Of a DNA stretch of 37,723 bases, positions 16,068 to 24,818 are shown piece after piece. The notes below the pieces were generated by a model. That model did no database searches, had not been told where the DNA came from, and worked only from the letters and a program-made list of their open reading frames with translations. Source of the DNA: Melioribacteraceae bacterium (GTDB lineage Bacteria; Bacteroidota; Ignavibacteria; Ignavibacteriales; Melioribacteraceae); NCBI GenBank assembly GCA_023230485.1, contig JALNXG010000038.1, forward strand, positions 1 to 37,723. Reading direction: 5' to 3'. Both the position numbers and the translations under genes were made by a program. Within the stretch, counting starts at the first letter, position 1. Every line of letters begins with the position of its first letter.

Positions 16068-17473
16068 TTTTTATCGACCTTCCCCAAGAATGAAGTGTTA
16101 ATTACATCCAATACTTTACCGTTAGAAATAACTTCAATCTCTAATTTCGTTCTTAATTTATTTGCCAAGTTTCGTGGAATAATTACAAAAAATTTTGCTT
16201 CTCTTACTTCTTGTGGTCCTACTTTTAGATCATTACCAATAAGTTTTATTTCAGCTCCAGGAATATTAGTTAGTGCTAAAGATGCAGGCATTGAATTAAA
16301 AGTTTTATTTACGATCTTCATATCATAGAGATTACTAATTCTTCCATCGGGCTGTTCCTGATATAAAAGTCCAGGAGTTCTTAAAATGCTTAATTCTACA
16401 TCTGATCTCGTAATAAGTAAATATGATGTAAGTGAAATTAGTATTACAAGCACAATAGTATATCCAATTGATCTAGGAGTAAAAAGTTTTCTTTTACCGG
16501 TTTCTATTTCGTTCTTAGATGCATAACGAATTAAACCTTTTGGGCGTTTTACTTTTACCATAACGTCATCACATGCATCAACACAGGCAGTACAATTAAC
16601 GCATTCAAGTTGTGTCCCATTTCTAATATCGATTCCAGTGGGACAGACATCCACACATAAATGGCAGTCAATACAATCGCCATTATTTGTTACTTCATTT
16701 TTCCTAATTTTTCCTCTTGGTTCGCCTCTGATATTATCATAAGCAATTACAATCGAATTAGGATCGAGCATTACTCCTTGTAACCTTCCATAAGGACATA
16801 CAAGAGTGCAAGCCTGCTCTCTGAAATAAGAAAATACCCAATAAAAAATTCCTGAAAAAATCGATATTGCAGATAAGCCGCCAAGATGTTGAGAAGGAGG
16901 AGAGGTAACAATTTGTAATAGCTTATCCATTCCAATTATATAAGATAGAAATATATTCGAAATAAGAAATGATAAACCAAAGAAGATGATATGCTTCGAT
17001 GATTTTTTAAAGAATTTGTTTTTATCCATAGGCGAATTATTTAAAGCTCTTTGCTTATTTGCATCACCTTCTATAAAGTATTCAATCTTTCTGAACACCA
17101 TTTCTAAGAAGATCGTCTGGGGACATATCCATCCGCAGAATATTCTTCCATAGACAACAGTAAATAAGAAAATTGAAACAATAATCGAAATCATTGCAAG
17201 TCCGAAAAGATGAAAATCATGCGGCCCGAATGGTATGCCGAAAATAATAAATTTTCTTTCGAGTATATTGAGAATTAGAAGCGGATGCCCATTAATTTTT
17301 ATAAACGGAATAGCAAAAAGAAATACTAAAAGTACAATACTTACTACTGTTCTTGCATTATAATAACTACCGGAAGGTTTTTTGGGATAAATCCAGTTTC
17401 TTTTACCTTCCTTTGTCATCGTAGCTAAGGAATCTCTAAATCTTTCTTCGTCACCATGAATATCAAGTGCCAT
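16064..17473 (-). CDS. ccoG: CcoG/FixG, polyferredoxin-type copper reductase for cbb3 assembly
   Basis: A membrane polyferredoxin of 469 residues. After a first helix, CGWICP (Cys113, Cys117) and CTLVCPYGR (Cys222, Cys226) are followed by two [4Fe-4S] motifs: Cys267/270/273/277 in CIDCHLCVDVCP and Cys291/294/297/301 in CVNCTACVDAC. A C-terminal periplasmic Ig-like domain follows a last helix near 335-355. CcoG is known to reduce Cu(II) to Cu(I) for the oxidase's binuclear centre. The gene lies five bases after the ccoP stop and overlaps ccoH by four. Confidence 0.94.
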   Translation of the reverse strand: MALDIHGDEERFRDSLATMTKEGKRNWIYPKKPSGSYYNARTVVSIVLLVFLFAIPFIKINGHPLLILNILERKFIIFGIPFGPHDFHLFGLAMISIIVSIFLFTVVYGRIFCGWICPQTIFLEMVFRKIEYFIEGDANKQRALNNSPMDKNKFFKKSSKHIIFFGLSFLISNIFLSYIIGMDKLLQIVTSPPSQHLGGLSAISIFSGIFYWVFSYFREQACTLVCPYGRLQGVMLDPNSIVIAYDNIRGEPRGKIRKNEVTNNGDCIDCHLCVDVCPTGIDIRNGTQLECVNCTACVDACDDVMVKVKRPKGLIRYASKNEIETGKRKLFTPRSIGYTIVLVILISLTSYLLITRSDVELSILRTPGLLYQEQPDGRISNLYDMKIVNKTFNSMPASLALTNIPGAEIKLIGNDLKVGPQEVREAKFFVIIPRNLANKLRTKLEIEVISNGKVLDVINTSFLGKVDKK

Positions 17474-17478
17474 ATGTA

Positions 17479-18306
17479 TTAATTACCTTCTACCGTTTCT
17501 TTGTATAATATTCCTTCTTGTGCTTTTGGATTATCCGGATTTGTGCCATGAATAGATTTAATATAAGAAGCTACCTCCTGCATTTTCTTAGGATCAAGCT
17601 GAGTTTCCCAGCTAATCATACCCTTTGCAGGGACTCCATATTTTACGGTACTAAAAATACTTTTAATATCGCCACCATGAATCCAATAATCATCAGTAAG
17701 ATTCGGTCCGACCGTACCTTCGCCATTATTACCATGGCATGAAGCGCAGTTTTTTAAGTAAATATCTTTGCCTGATGATAAGGCAGGAGTATCTGTCAAA
17801 ACTGTTACTGTCTCCTCATTCAAGAAAGCACCTGTCTTTATTAAGATTTCTCTTTCGGCAGATGCCATCTGTACTTCGGACTGATATTCGGCAACTTGAA
17901 TATTACCATCACCGGCAATATGAAAAACAAACATATAAATCACGCTCCAGATAATCGAACCATAGAACAAGATATTGAACCAAGGCGGAATCTTATTATC
18001 TAATTCTTTAATCCCATCAAAATCGTGATGGAACATTATCTCTTGCTCTTTTTCTATCGGAGTAGTTTTAGTAAGCCATTTCATAAATGCAGATAATGGA
18101 CTTAAAAGAATTTTACCTTCATTATCATTCTTTTCTGAATAGACAATTGTAAGGAATAGAATACAGGTAACAAAAACCAAGGTAACGATCATCATTGTCT
18201 GCATTACTTGGCTTAAGCTATCTTCACCTGCGGCATATATATTTATAGAGCCGATAAAGAAAAAGAAAACTCCTATTAATAATCCTACTACTTTATCTGT
18301 CTTCAT
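17479..18306 (-). CDS. ccoP: CcoP, cbb3 oxidase subunit III with a single haem c domain
   Basis: Carries electrons into the cbb3 oxidase. The first 45 residues are two hydrophobic helices, followed by the CcoP N-terminal motif HHDFDGIKELDNKIPPW and another helix (about 107-127). There is one c-type haem motif, CASCH at 187-191, with a likely axial Met230 in GMISW. Proteobacterial CcoP has two haems; one is common in Bacteroidota-like oxidases, and at 275 residues there is no room for a second domain here. The gene overlaps ccoQ by 14 bases. Confidence 0.92.
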   Translation of the reverse strand: MKTDKVVGLLIGVFFFFIGSINIYAAGEDSLSQVMQTMMIVTLVFVTCILFLTIVYSEKNDNEGKILLSPLSAFMKWLTKTTPIEKEQEIMFHHDFDGIKELDNKIPPWFNILFYGSIIWSVIYMFVFHIAGDGNIQVAEYQSEVQMASAEREILIKTGAFLNEETVTVLTDTPALSSGKDIYLKNCASCHGNNGEGTVGPNLTDDYWIHGGDIKSIFSTVKYGVPAKGMISWETQLDPKKMQEVASYIKSIHGTNPDNPKAQEGILYKETVEGN

Positions 18307-18496
18307 TTAAGTTCTCTGAATTGTTTAATTTATCTTGGTCTTCCTCCAATGGGAGGTTTTTCATTTTATTCCTGTAGTTTTTGCTTAGCTTAATCACCCA
18401 ATAAATTGTAGAGATAAACATAAGAAAAAAGACTACCAGAACAAGAATCGGAAAAATCGATACATCTTTTATTTCGGTTAAATATTTTGAAAACAT
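18293..18496 (-). CDS. ccoQ: CcoQ/FixQ, small cbb3 oxidase subunit
   Basis: A 67-residue protein with one transmembrane helix (VSIFPILVLVVFFLMFISTIYWV) and a basic then acidic cytoplasmic tail. Size, topology and place between ccoNO and ccoP identify it as CcoQ, which stabilises the oxidase core. It follows ccoNO by eight bases behind a GGAG-like site and overlaps ccoP. Confidence 0.85.
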   Translation of the reverse strand: MFSKYLTEIKDVSIFPILVLVVFFLMFISTIYWVIKLSKNYRNKMKNLPLEEDQDKLNNSENLNEDR

Positions 18497-18504
18497 TTTT
18501 CTCC

Positions 18505-20631
18505 TTATTTCCCATTTGCAGGTTTAGATTTAATATCAGTCCCTAATCTCTGCAAATATGCTATTAAGGCAACAATATCAGTCTCTGGATCGGCATCTGC
18601 TCCGCTAGAAAGCAAATCATCTGAAATCTTTTTCGCTTGAATTTCCAGATCATCATTAGCGAATTTCTCATATCCATCTTCATAAGGGACACCAAGAGTA
18701 CGCATAACGCTAATCATTCTTGGTGTAAGCTCTCTATCATATTTCTCTGTAAAAAGCCATGGATATGGGGGCATTATAGAACCGGGGGACATTGTTCTCG
18801 GGTCTTCCATATGCATAAAATGCCATAGGTTACCATATTTTCCGCCTTCTCTATGTAAGTCAGGACCGGTACGTTTAGAACCCCATAAGAAAGGATGATC
18901 ATAAACATATTCTCCCGCTTTAGAATATTCTCCGTATCTCTCCGTTTCTGATCTAAATGGACGAACTAATTGTGAATGGCAGTTATTACAACCCTCTCTT
19001 ATATATATATCACGTCCATGAAGCTCGAGAGGTGAATATGGTTTTACGCTTGAGATTGTTGGAATATTACTCTTGACTAAATAAGTAGGAATAAACTCAA
19101 CTGCACCACCGATTAAAATTACAATAGTTGAAAGGAGAGCGAATTTCATCGGGCGTTTCTCTAACCATCTATGAATTAAACCACGTTTAAATTCGTCTTT
19201 TACTTTTAGTAATGGGGCTGCTTCTGCTTCTTCATCCTTAACGAAAGTTCCTAATTTAATAGTAACAGCTAAATTATATACCATCATTATAAATCCGGTA
19301 AGATAAAGCAATCCACCGAATGACCTCATTATATACATCGGAATTATTTGTAATGTAGTTTCCAAAAAGTTCGGATATTGCAATATCCCGAGAGGTGTAA
19401 ATTGCTTCCACATTAATGCCTGTACTATACCCGCCCAATAAAGTGGTATTGAATAGAAAACAATTCCTAATGTACCAATCCAGAAATGGAGGTTAGCCAT
19501 CTTCTTTGAATATAGATCGGTCTTCCACATTCTTGGTACTATCCAATAAAGCATACCGAAACTTAAAAATCCATTCCAGCCTAATGCTCCAATATGGACG
19601 TGTGCAATAATCCAATCAGTAAAATGTGCAAATGCATTTACTCCTCTAAGTGAAAGCATCGGACCTTCAAAAGTTGACATACCATAAGCAGTTACTGCAA
19701 CAACCATAAATTTAAGAATTGGATCAGTTCTCACTCTATCCCAAGCACCTCTTAAAGTTAATAGTCCATTAAGCATACCGCCCCATGAAGGAGCAATTAA
19801 CATAATAGAAAATACTGTGCCGAGCGATTGAGCCCAATCAGGTAGTGCGGAATATAAAAGATGATGAGGACCAGCCCAGATATATAAAAAGATTAATGCC
19901 CAGAAATGGAGGATAGATAATCGATATGAATATACGGGTCGATTCGCCGCTTTCGGTAGATAATAGTACATCAGACCGAGAAAAGGAGTAGTAAGAAAGA
20001 ATGCTACTGCATTATGACCATACCACCATTGAACAAGTGCATCTTGAACTCCAGCATAGGCACTGTAACTTTTGAAAAGTGTTAATGGAATTTCTATTGA
20101 ATTGACTACATGTAGTACTGTAATTGTAACGAATGTCGCGATATAAAACCATATAGCCACATACATATGTTCTTCGCGTCTTTTAATAATTGTCATTATC
20201 ATATTAACGCCAAAGACTAACCAAACGATAGCTATTGCAATATCGATAGGCCACTCAAGTTCTGCATACTCTTTGCTTGAAGTCATTCCTAAGGGTAATG
20301 TGATAGCTGCTGCAACAATAATTGATTGCCATCCCCAGAAATGGAATTTACTTAAAAAATCATTATACATTCTTGCTTTAGTTAGTCTTTGCAATGAGTA
20401 ATAGATTCCTGCAAAAATTATATTTCCTATAAATGCAAAGATTACCGCATTTGTATGTAATGGTCTTATTCTTCCGAATGTCGTGTATGATATTCCAAGA
20501 TTCAATTCGGGATAGTATAACTGTATAGCCATTATAAGCCCTACAAGCATACCTACAAATCCAAATACCAATGATGCGTATATGAACAGTCTGACAATAT
20601 TATTATCATAACTGAATTTTTCTACATTCAT
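18505..20631 (-). CDS. ccoNO: CcoNO, fused cbb3 oxidase catalytic subunit and mono-haem cytochrome c subunit
   Basis: A 708-residue fusion. Residues 1 to about 480 are the 12-helix haem-copper subunit CcoN, with haem and copper histidines in LHTNAVIF, WWYGHNAVAFFLT, GPHHLLYSALPDW and HVHIGALGWNG. The remainder is CcoO: a membrane anchor near 495-515, then c-type haem CNNCH at 548-552 and a likely axial Met620 in SIMPPYPW. Oxygen is reduced to water at high affinity with proton pumping. CcoN and CcoO are separate in Proteobacteria; the fusion is typical of Bacteroidota-type operons. It starts directly at the ccoS stop codon (TAAATG, no gap). Confidence 0.95.
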   Translation of the reverse strand: MNVEKFSYDNNIVRLFIYASLVFGFVGMLVGLIMAIQLYYPELNLGISYTTFGRIRPLHTNAVIFAFIGNIIFAGIYYSLQRLTKARMYNDFLSKFHFWGWQSIIVAAAITLPLGMTSSKEYAELEWPIDIAIAIVWLVFGVNMIMTIIKRREEHMYVAIWFYIATFVTITVLHVVNSIEIPLTLFKSYSAYAGVQDALVQWWYGHNAVAFFLTTPFLGLMYYYLPKAANRPVYSYRLSILHFWALIFLYIWAGPHHLLYSALPDWAQSLGTVFSIMLIAPSWGGMLNGLLTLRGAWDRVRTDPILKFMVVAVTAYGMSTFEGPMLSLRGVNAFAHFTDWIIAHVHIGALGWNGFLSFGMLYWIVPRMWKTDLYSKKMANLHFWIGTLGIVFYSIPLYWAGIVQALMWKQFTPLGILQYPNFLETTLQIIPMYIMRSFGGLLYLTGFIMMVYNLAVTIKLGTFVKDEEAEAAPLLKVKDEFKRGLIHRWLEKRPMKFALLSTIVILIGGAVEFIPTYLVKSNIPTISSVKPYSPLELHGRDIYIREGCNNCHSQLVRPFRSETERYGEYSKAGEYVYDHPFLWGSKRTGPDLHREGGKYGNLWHFMHMEDPRTMSPGSIMPPYPWLFTEKYDRELTPRMISVMRTLGVPYEDGYEKFANDDLEIQAKKISDDLLSSGADADPETDIVALIAYLQRLGTDIKSKPANGK

Positions 20632-20808
20632 TTAACTGCTCCCATGTTTTTTATCTTTATCTTTCTTAGGCTCGTCATCGAATAATATCCGAATCGAGGG
20701 TGTATATTTATCATCAAACTGACCGCTCTTTACTGCTCGGATAAAAAGTATCAAAAAAATGATTGCGATAAGAAGACTAAATCCAATTAATACTATTATA
20801 ACAGACAT
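20632..20808 (-). CDS. ccoS: CcoS, small cbb3 oxidase assembly protein
   Basis: A 58-residue reading frame that ends exactly where ccoNO begins and starts by sharing one base with the ccoI stop codon (TAATG). It opens with a single membrane helix (MSVIIVLIGFSLLIAIIFL), followed by the family signature SGQFDDKY and RILFDDE and a lysine-rich tail. CcoS is required to put the haem and copper cofactors into the oxidase. It is too short for many gene finders, but the sequence and context are clear. Confidence 0.93.
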   Translation of the reverse strand: MSVIIVLIGFSLLIAIIFLILFIRAVKSGQFDDKYTPSIRILFDDEPKKDKDKKHGSS

Positions 20809-23216
20809 TAAATTAATCCTCTCTTTTTTGCATATAAATTTGTTCCGGTAGTAGTAAAAATAACAATCGATATCGAACTTATGGGCATTAAGATAGCCGC
20901 TAAAATCGGAGTTAAATTTCCACTTATGGCAAAATAAAGACCGAAAAAATTATACACAAATGAAATAATGAAACTCGCTATAATTATTTTTTTACTGTAA
21001 GCAGCAAAATTCAAAAATTGTGTAAATAAATCGAATGATTTTGCTTCTAAAATACCATCGCATGAAGGAGAAAAATTGCTTTTATCTTCGCTTATCGATA
21101 TTCCAATATTGCTCTGCCTTAATGCACCAGCATCATTAAGCCCATCACCCATCATTAATACTTTCTTATCAACATTCTGGAGTGCGGCAATATAATCAAG
21201 TTTATTCTGTGGCGATTGATCGAATAAATAGGTCGAATCATTTCCGAAAAACTTTTTCAAATTTTCCAATTCCGATTTATTATCACCGGAGAGAACATGT
21301 ATAGAATATTTCTCTTTCAATTCCTTTGCTAAATCCGAGAGATTGTCTCGGTAGAAATTTTGAATTATAAATTTACCGATATATTCATCATTGATAGAAC
21401 AATGCACTACGGAGCTTCCACCACTAAATTCAAATTTTTCTTTATCAACATGATGTAGTGAACCTAACTTTATCGTTGAACCATTTATCTCAGTATAAAT
21501 TCCTTCACCTGCTATCTCATCGAATTTTTCAGTAATTATATACTCTCCTTCTAAATAATCAAAAATTATTTTACTTAAAGGATGAATAGAATTTCTTACG
21601 GCACTTTTAATTAAAATTTTTTTCTTCTTAGTTAATTCCATTCCTTCATATTTAATATTTGATTTACCCGAAACCGTAAGTGTACCTGTTTTATCAAAAA
21701 CAATATCAGTGATTTTTGTTAATTCTTCTATTAAGTCAACATTACGAAGATAGAAATTATTCCTTCCCATTATTCGAAGAGCATTGCCTGAAGTGAAAGG
21801 GGTTGAAAGTGCCAATGCACATGGGCAAGCCACAATTAATATCGCAGTAAATACATTCATTGCTGTATTAGTATCATAAAACATCCAAATCACGGAAGAA
21901 ACTATTGCAAGACCAAGAACGATAAAAGTAAAATATTTACTAATATAATTAGCTAAAGAAATGCTATTCATCTCTTTTTGCTTACTAAATATTTTATTAT
22001 TCCAAAGACGTGTAAGGTAACTTTGCGAAATCTCTTTAATACTTTCTATTTCGATAGCACCGCCGGTTTGCTTGCCTCCGGCATAAATTACTTCACCCTG
22101 TTCTTTCTTTATAGGCAATGCCTCACCTGTTACAAAGCTATAATCGATAGTCCCATTTCCTTTAATCAAAACAGAATCCACCGGAATAAGTTCTCCATTC
22201 CTAATTATTAACCTATTACCCACCTCAATTTTTTCAACAGGTATAGTAGTCTCGCTATTGTCTTTCTTTATAGTAATTCCAAGAGGGAAGTATGATTTAT
22301 AATTCCGCTCAAAATTCAATGCATCATAAGTTTTTGTCTGAAATAGTTTACCAAGTAATAGAAAGAAAATTAGTCCGGTCATCGAATCCAAATAACCTGC
22401 ATTTGAGAAGAAAATTATTTCAATTAAGCTTCTTAAGAAAAGTACGATAATACCCAAAGCTATCGGGACATCTATATTTACTATTTTGTTCTTTAGGCTT
22501 TTATATGCGGAGATAAGATATTCTGAACCGCTATAAAAAAAGACGGGTATTGATAGGAAAATATTCAAATAATTAAAAAGTGTATCGAGACCTGAGGAAT
22601 CTTGAGGAGAAATTGATAAATATTCGGGAAAACTAAGCATCATTATATTCCCAAAACAAAATCCGGCTATACCTATTTTATAATATAACTTCCTAAATTC
22701 TTTGTCGTTTTTTGAATCTCGTTTCTCTTCTAAATTGAGTAGTGGTTCATAACCGATTGAATCTAATAGTGTTACGATTTTTTTTAGAGTTGTGTTATTG
22801 TTGTAAGTAACCGAAAGTGATTTTTGAAGAAAATTTACTTGCGATGAGAGTATATCCTCATCTAATTTATTCAGATTTTCCAATATCCATATACATGAAC
22901 TGCAATGCATTTGTGGTATTGTGAATAAAGCTTTGGAAATTTTGTCATCGCGAAAATCGATAAATTTTGTTTTTACATCGGGATCATCTAAAAAATCATA
23001 ATTCCTTTTATTCTCATCTTTCTTATTAATTCCCGGTGCATTAGAAATCGAGTAGTAAGTGCACATATCATTATTATTCAATATCGAAAAAACACTTTTG
23101 CATCCATTACAGCAAAATATTTTATCATCGATATAAATCTTATCATCAGGACATTCATCCCCGCAATGATAACAGATAAGTTTTTTACTTAATAATTTTT
23201 CTTTTGTGCTATTCAA
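20808..23216 (-). CDS. ccoI: CcoI/FixI, copper-exporting P1B-type ATPase for cbb3 assembly
   Basis: An ATP-driven copper pump that feeds the cbb3 oxidase (CopA2/FixI type). It begins with a cysteine-rich segment (CYHCG, then CCNGC) typical of CcoI, followed by a heavy-metal domain with CSSC at 105-108 and eight predicted helices. The transmembrane metal site is CPC (ACPCALALSTP), the phosphorylation site DKTGTLT, the HP motif is in NSIHPLSK, and the hinge is GDGLNDAGAL. The start is TTG at 23216; no ATG precedes the cysteine motif and a stop lies just upstream in frame. It is the first gene of the operon; a palindromic operator candidate lies about 80 bases upstream. Confidence 0.94.
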   Translation of the reverse strand: MNSTKEKLLSKKLICYHCGDECPDDKIYIDDKIFCCNGCKSVFSILNNNDMCTYYSISNAPGINKKDENKRNYDFLDDPDVKTKFIDFRDDKISKALFTIPQMHCSSCIWILENLNKLDEDILSSQVNFLQKSLSVTYNNNTTLKKIVTLLDSIGYEPLLNLEEKRDSKNDKEFRKLYYKIGIAGFCFGNIMMLSFPEYLSISPQDSSGLDTLFNYLNIFLSIPVFFYSGSEYLISAYKSLKNKIVNIDVPIALGIIVLFLRSLIEIIFFSNAGYLDSMTGLIFFLLLGKLFQTKTYDALNFERNYKSYFPLGITIKKDNSETTIPVEKIEVGNRLIIRNGELIPVDSVLIKGNGTIDYSFVTGEALPIKKEQGEVIYAGGKQTGGAIEIESIKEISQSYLTRLWNNKIFSKQKEMNSISLANYISKYFTFIVLGLAIVSSVIWMFYDTNTAMNVFTAILIVACPCALALSTPFTSGNALRIMGRNNFYLRNVDLIEELTKITDIVFDKTGTLTVSGKSNIKYEGMELTKKKKILIKSAVRNSIHPLSKIIFDYLEGEYIITEKFDEIAGEGIYTEINGSTIKLGSLHHVDKEKFEFSGGSSVVHCSINDEYIGKFIIQNFYRDNLSDLAKELKEKYSIHVLSGDNKSELENLKKFFGNDSTYLFDQSPQNKLDYIAALQNVDKKVLMMGDGLNDAGALRQSNIGISISEDKSNFSPSCDGILEAKSFDLFTQFLNFAAYSKKIIIASFIISFVYNFFGLYFAISGNLTPILAAILMPISSISIVIFTTTGTNLYAKKRGLI

Positions 23217-23296
23217 TTTTTATTTTATTCTGATATGAAAAATTCAACCTAAAAAGAGCCGATAACTTTTTATTTTATTATCTGCAATTTATAAAG

Positions 23297-23320
23297 AATT
23301 TACTCAAATGTGGGTAAATT
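23297..23320. promoter_or_regulatory. 24-bp palindrome, candidate operator upstream of the cbb3 operon
   Basis: AATTTACTCA at 23297-23306 and TGGGTAAATT at 23311-23320 are inverted repeats matching in 9 of 10 positions around a four-base centre. Size and symmetry suit a dimeric regulator, perhaps of the CRP/FNR superfamily. It lies between ccoI (minus) and the membrane-protein gene at 23439 (plus), so either or both could be controlled. No T-run follows, so a terminator is less likely. Confidence 0.5.
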
Positions 23321-23403
23321 ACAGAATAAATTTGATGAGAATAAGTCATAATGTCTCTTTTAGAGAAATGAGAAAAATTAATGCTAAATATATGTGATTT
23401 TAC

Positions 23404-23411
23404 TAACTTTG
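23404..23411 (+). promoter_or_regulatory. Possible -7 element for the membrane protein / SDR pair
   Basis: TAACTTTG matches TAnnTTTG, 27 bases before the GTG start at 23439. No good TTTG partner is seen at the expected distance, so this is a motif-only call. Confidence 0.35.
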
Positions 23412-23438
23412 TTCTGTATCAATAAAAGATGGTTTTAA

Positions 23439-23984
23439 GTGATTAAAAGAATCAATCCAATTATCATAAAAAAGGCAATTAAGTATTCGGTTGGTATTAT
23501 TGCTGCTATAATTCTTAATATATTCATTTTTGAATTATTACAGGGTATTACGGCACTGATATATGGTTTTGAAAAAGTGGAATTTCTTTTATCTAATTTA
23601 GAACTCTATAACGTAATTAGTTTCACGAGTGAAAAAACCGTAGTTGTATTATTTATTGTCTTTTTCTCCCCTCAATTATTTTCTCTAGTTTTTTCTGAGC
23701 TTGTCATTTTGCTTTTACTAAAAAAGTCGAAATTATTCTTTAGCGTACTTATTGTATCTAATTTGGCTCTACTTTTATTTTTGGTAGGTGTATTTACGAT
23801 GATAGTGCTCACGCGAAGTAACCAAGAAAATGACTGGAGCTTATTCTTTTATTTTTCGGGAGCGAATGAACTAATAAAGAATATTACTCTATCGGTAATT
23901 ACTTTAGGAATCACTGTATATTCAATAATACGCATTTATCAACTTATAAAAATTGGGAAACGAAATGAGCAGATTAACGGGTAA
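23439..23984 (+). CDS. Hypothetical integral membrane protein
   Basis: A 181-residue protein that I do not recognise. It has about four hydrophobic segments: near residues 16-40, 66-90, 98-122 and 146-168. A loop with the charged stretch TRSNQENDW lies between the third and fourth, and the C-terminus is basic. No HExxH, transporter or enzyme motif is visible. The only start is GTG at 23439, 27 bases after a promoter-like element. It overlaps the following dehydrogenase gene by 20 bases, so the two are probably expressed together, but a shared role cannot be read from the sequence. Confidence 0.7.
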   Translation: MIKRINPIIIKKAIKYSVGIIAAIILNIFIFELLQGITALIYGFEKVEFLLSNLELYNVISFTSEKTVVVLFIVFFSPQLFSLVFSELVILLLLKKSKLFFSVLIVSNLALLLFLVGVFTMIVLTRSNQENDWSLFFYFSGANELIKNITLSVITLGITVYSIIRIYQLIKIGKRNEQING

Positions 23985-24735
23985 GACGGTTTTTATTACA
24001 GGAGCTACTTCTGGAATTGGCAAGTCATGTGTTTACGCTTTTGCTAAAGAAGGGGCTAACTTAATTATAACAGCTAGAAGAATTGAAAAATTAAATGAAA
24101 TTGCTGAAGATATAAAAAAAACTTTTTCAGTAAGTGTTTTGCCTCTTAAACTAGACGTTCAGAAGCGAGATGAAGTAAAAAAAATTGTCGCCGATCTTCC
24201 CGAAGAATGGAAGAAGATCGATATTTTACTCAACAATGCCGGACTCGGAAGGGGATTAAATAAACTTTATGAAGATAATCCCGATGGCTGGGATGAGATG
24301 ATTGATACTAACGTTAAAGGGTTGCTTTATGTTACACGCGAAATAATCCCTCAGATGGTCGAAAGAAAAAATGGTCATATTATTATGATTGGCTCAATCG
24401 CAGGAAGAGAACCATATTCTAAAGGTGCTGTTTACTGTGCTACGAAGTTTGCAGTAAATGCAATCACTCGCTCGCTCCGTTTGGATGTAGTTGATAAAAA
24501 TATCAGAATCAGTACAGTCGATCCGGGATTAGTAGAAACAGGTTTTAGTGAAGTTCGATTCTATGGTGATACAGAAACTGCCAAAAATGTTTATAAGGGA
24601 CTAACTCCATTGGTTGGTGATGATATTGCTGATGCTGTCATTTATGTCGCTACTCGACCAGCACACGTAAATATAGCAGAAATGGTCGTTTTCCCTACTG
24701 CTCAGGCAGCAGCTACTACTGTGCATCGTGAATAA
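23965..24735 (+). CDS. Short-chain dehydrogenase, YdfG-like NADP-dependent 3-hydroxy acid dehydrogenase
   Basis: A classical SDR of 256 residues. The cofactor loop is TGATSGIG at 12-19, with Arg38/Arg39 (TARR) favouring NADP(H); NNAG lies at 90-93; the catalytic residues are Ser144, Tyr157 and Lys161 (YCATK). The C-terminal NIAEMVVFPTAQAA is typical of the YdfG group, which oxidises L-allo-threonine, serine and 3-hydroxypropionate-type acids. The actual substrate is an inference from that group. The frame opens with TTG at 23953; ATG 23965 directly before the Rossmann strand is preferred. It overlaps the end of the upstream membrane-protein gene. Confidence 0.88.
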   Translation: MSRLTGKTVFITGATSGIGKSCVYAFAKEGANLIITARRIEKLNEIAEDIKKTFSVSVLPLKLDVQKRDEVKKIVADLPEEWKKIDILLNNAGLGRGLNKLYEDNPDGWDEMIDTNVKGLLYVTREIIPQMVERKNGHIIMIGSIAGREPYSKGAVYCATKFAVNAITRSLRLDVVDKNIRISTVDPGLVETGFSEVRFYGDTETAKNVYKGLTPLVGDDIADAVIYVATRPAHVNIAEMVVFPTAQAAATTVHRE

Positions 24736-24818
24736 AATTTTTTATTATTCATTTAAATAAAAGGGTCCTATTAACGATAATAAGGAAGGTATAGCTTATA
24801 TAAATTAAGGGGTCTCAA

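Noticed and set aside
23332..23345. FNR/Anr box upstream of the cbb3 operon (TTGATGAGAATAAG)
   Set aside because: Only one half-site matches; the second half has two mismatches out of five. The nearby 24-bp palindrome is a better operator candidate.
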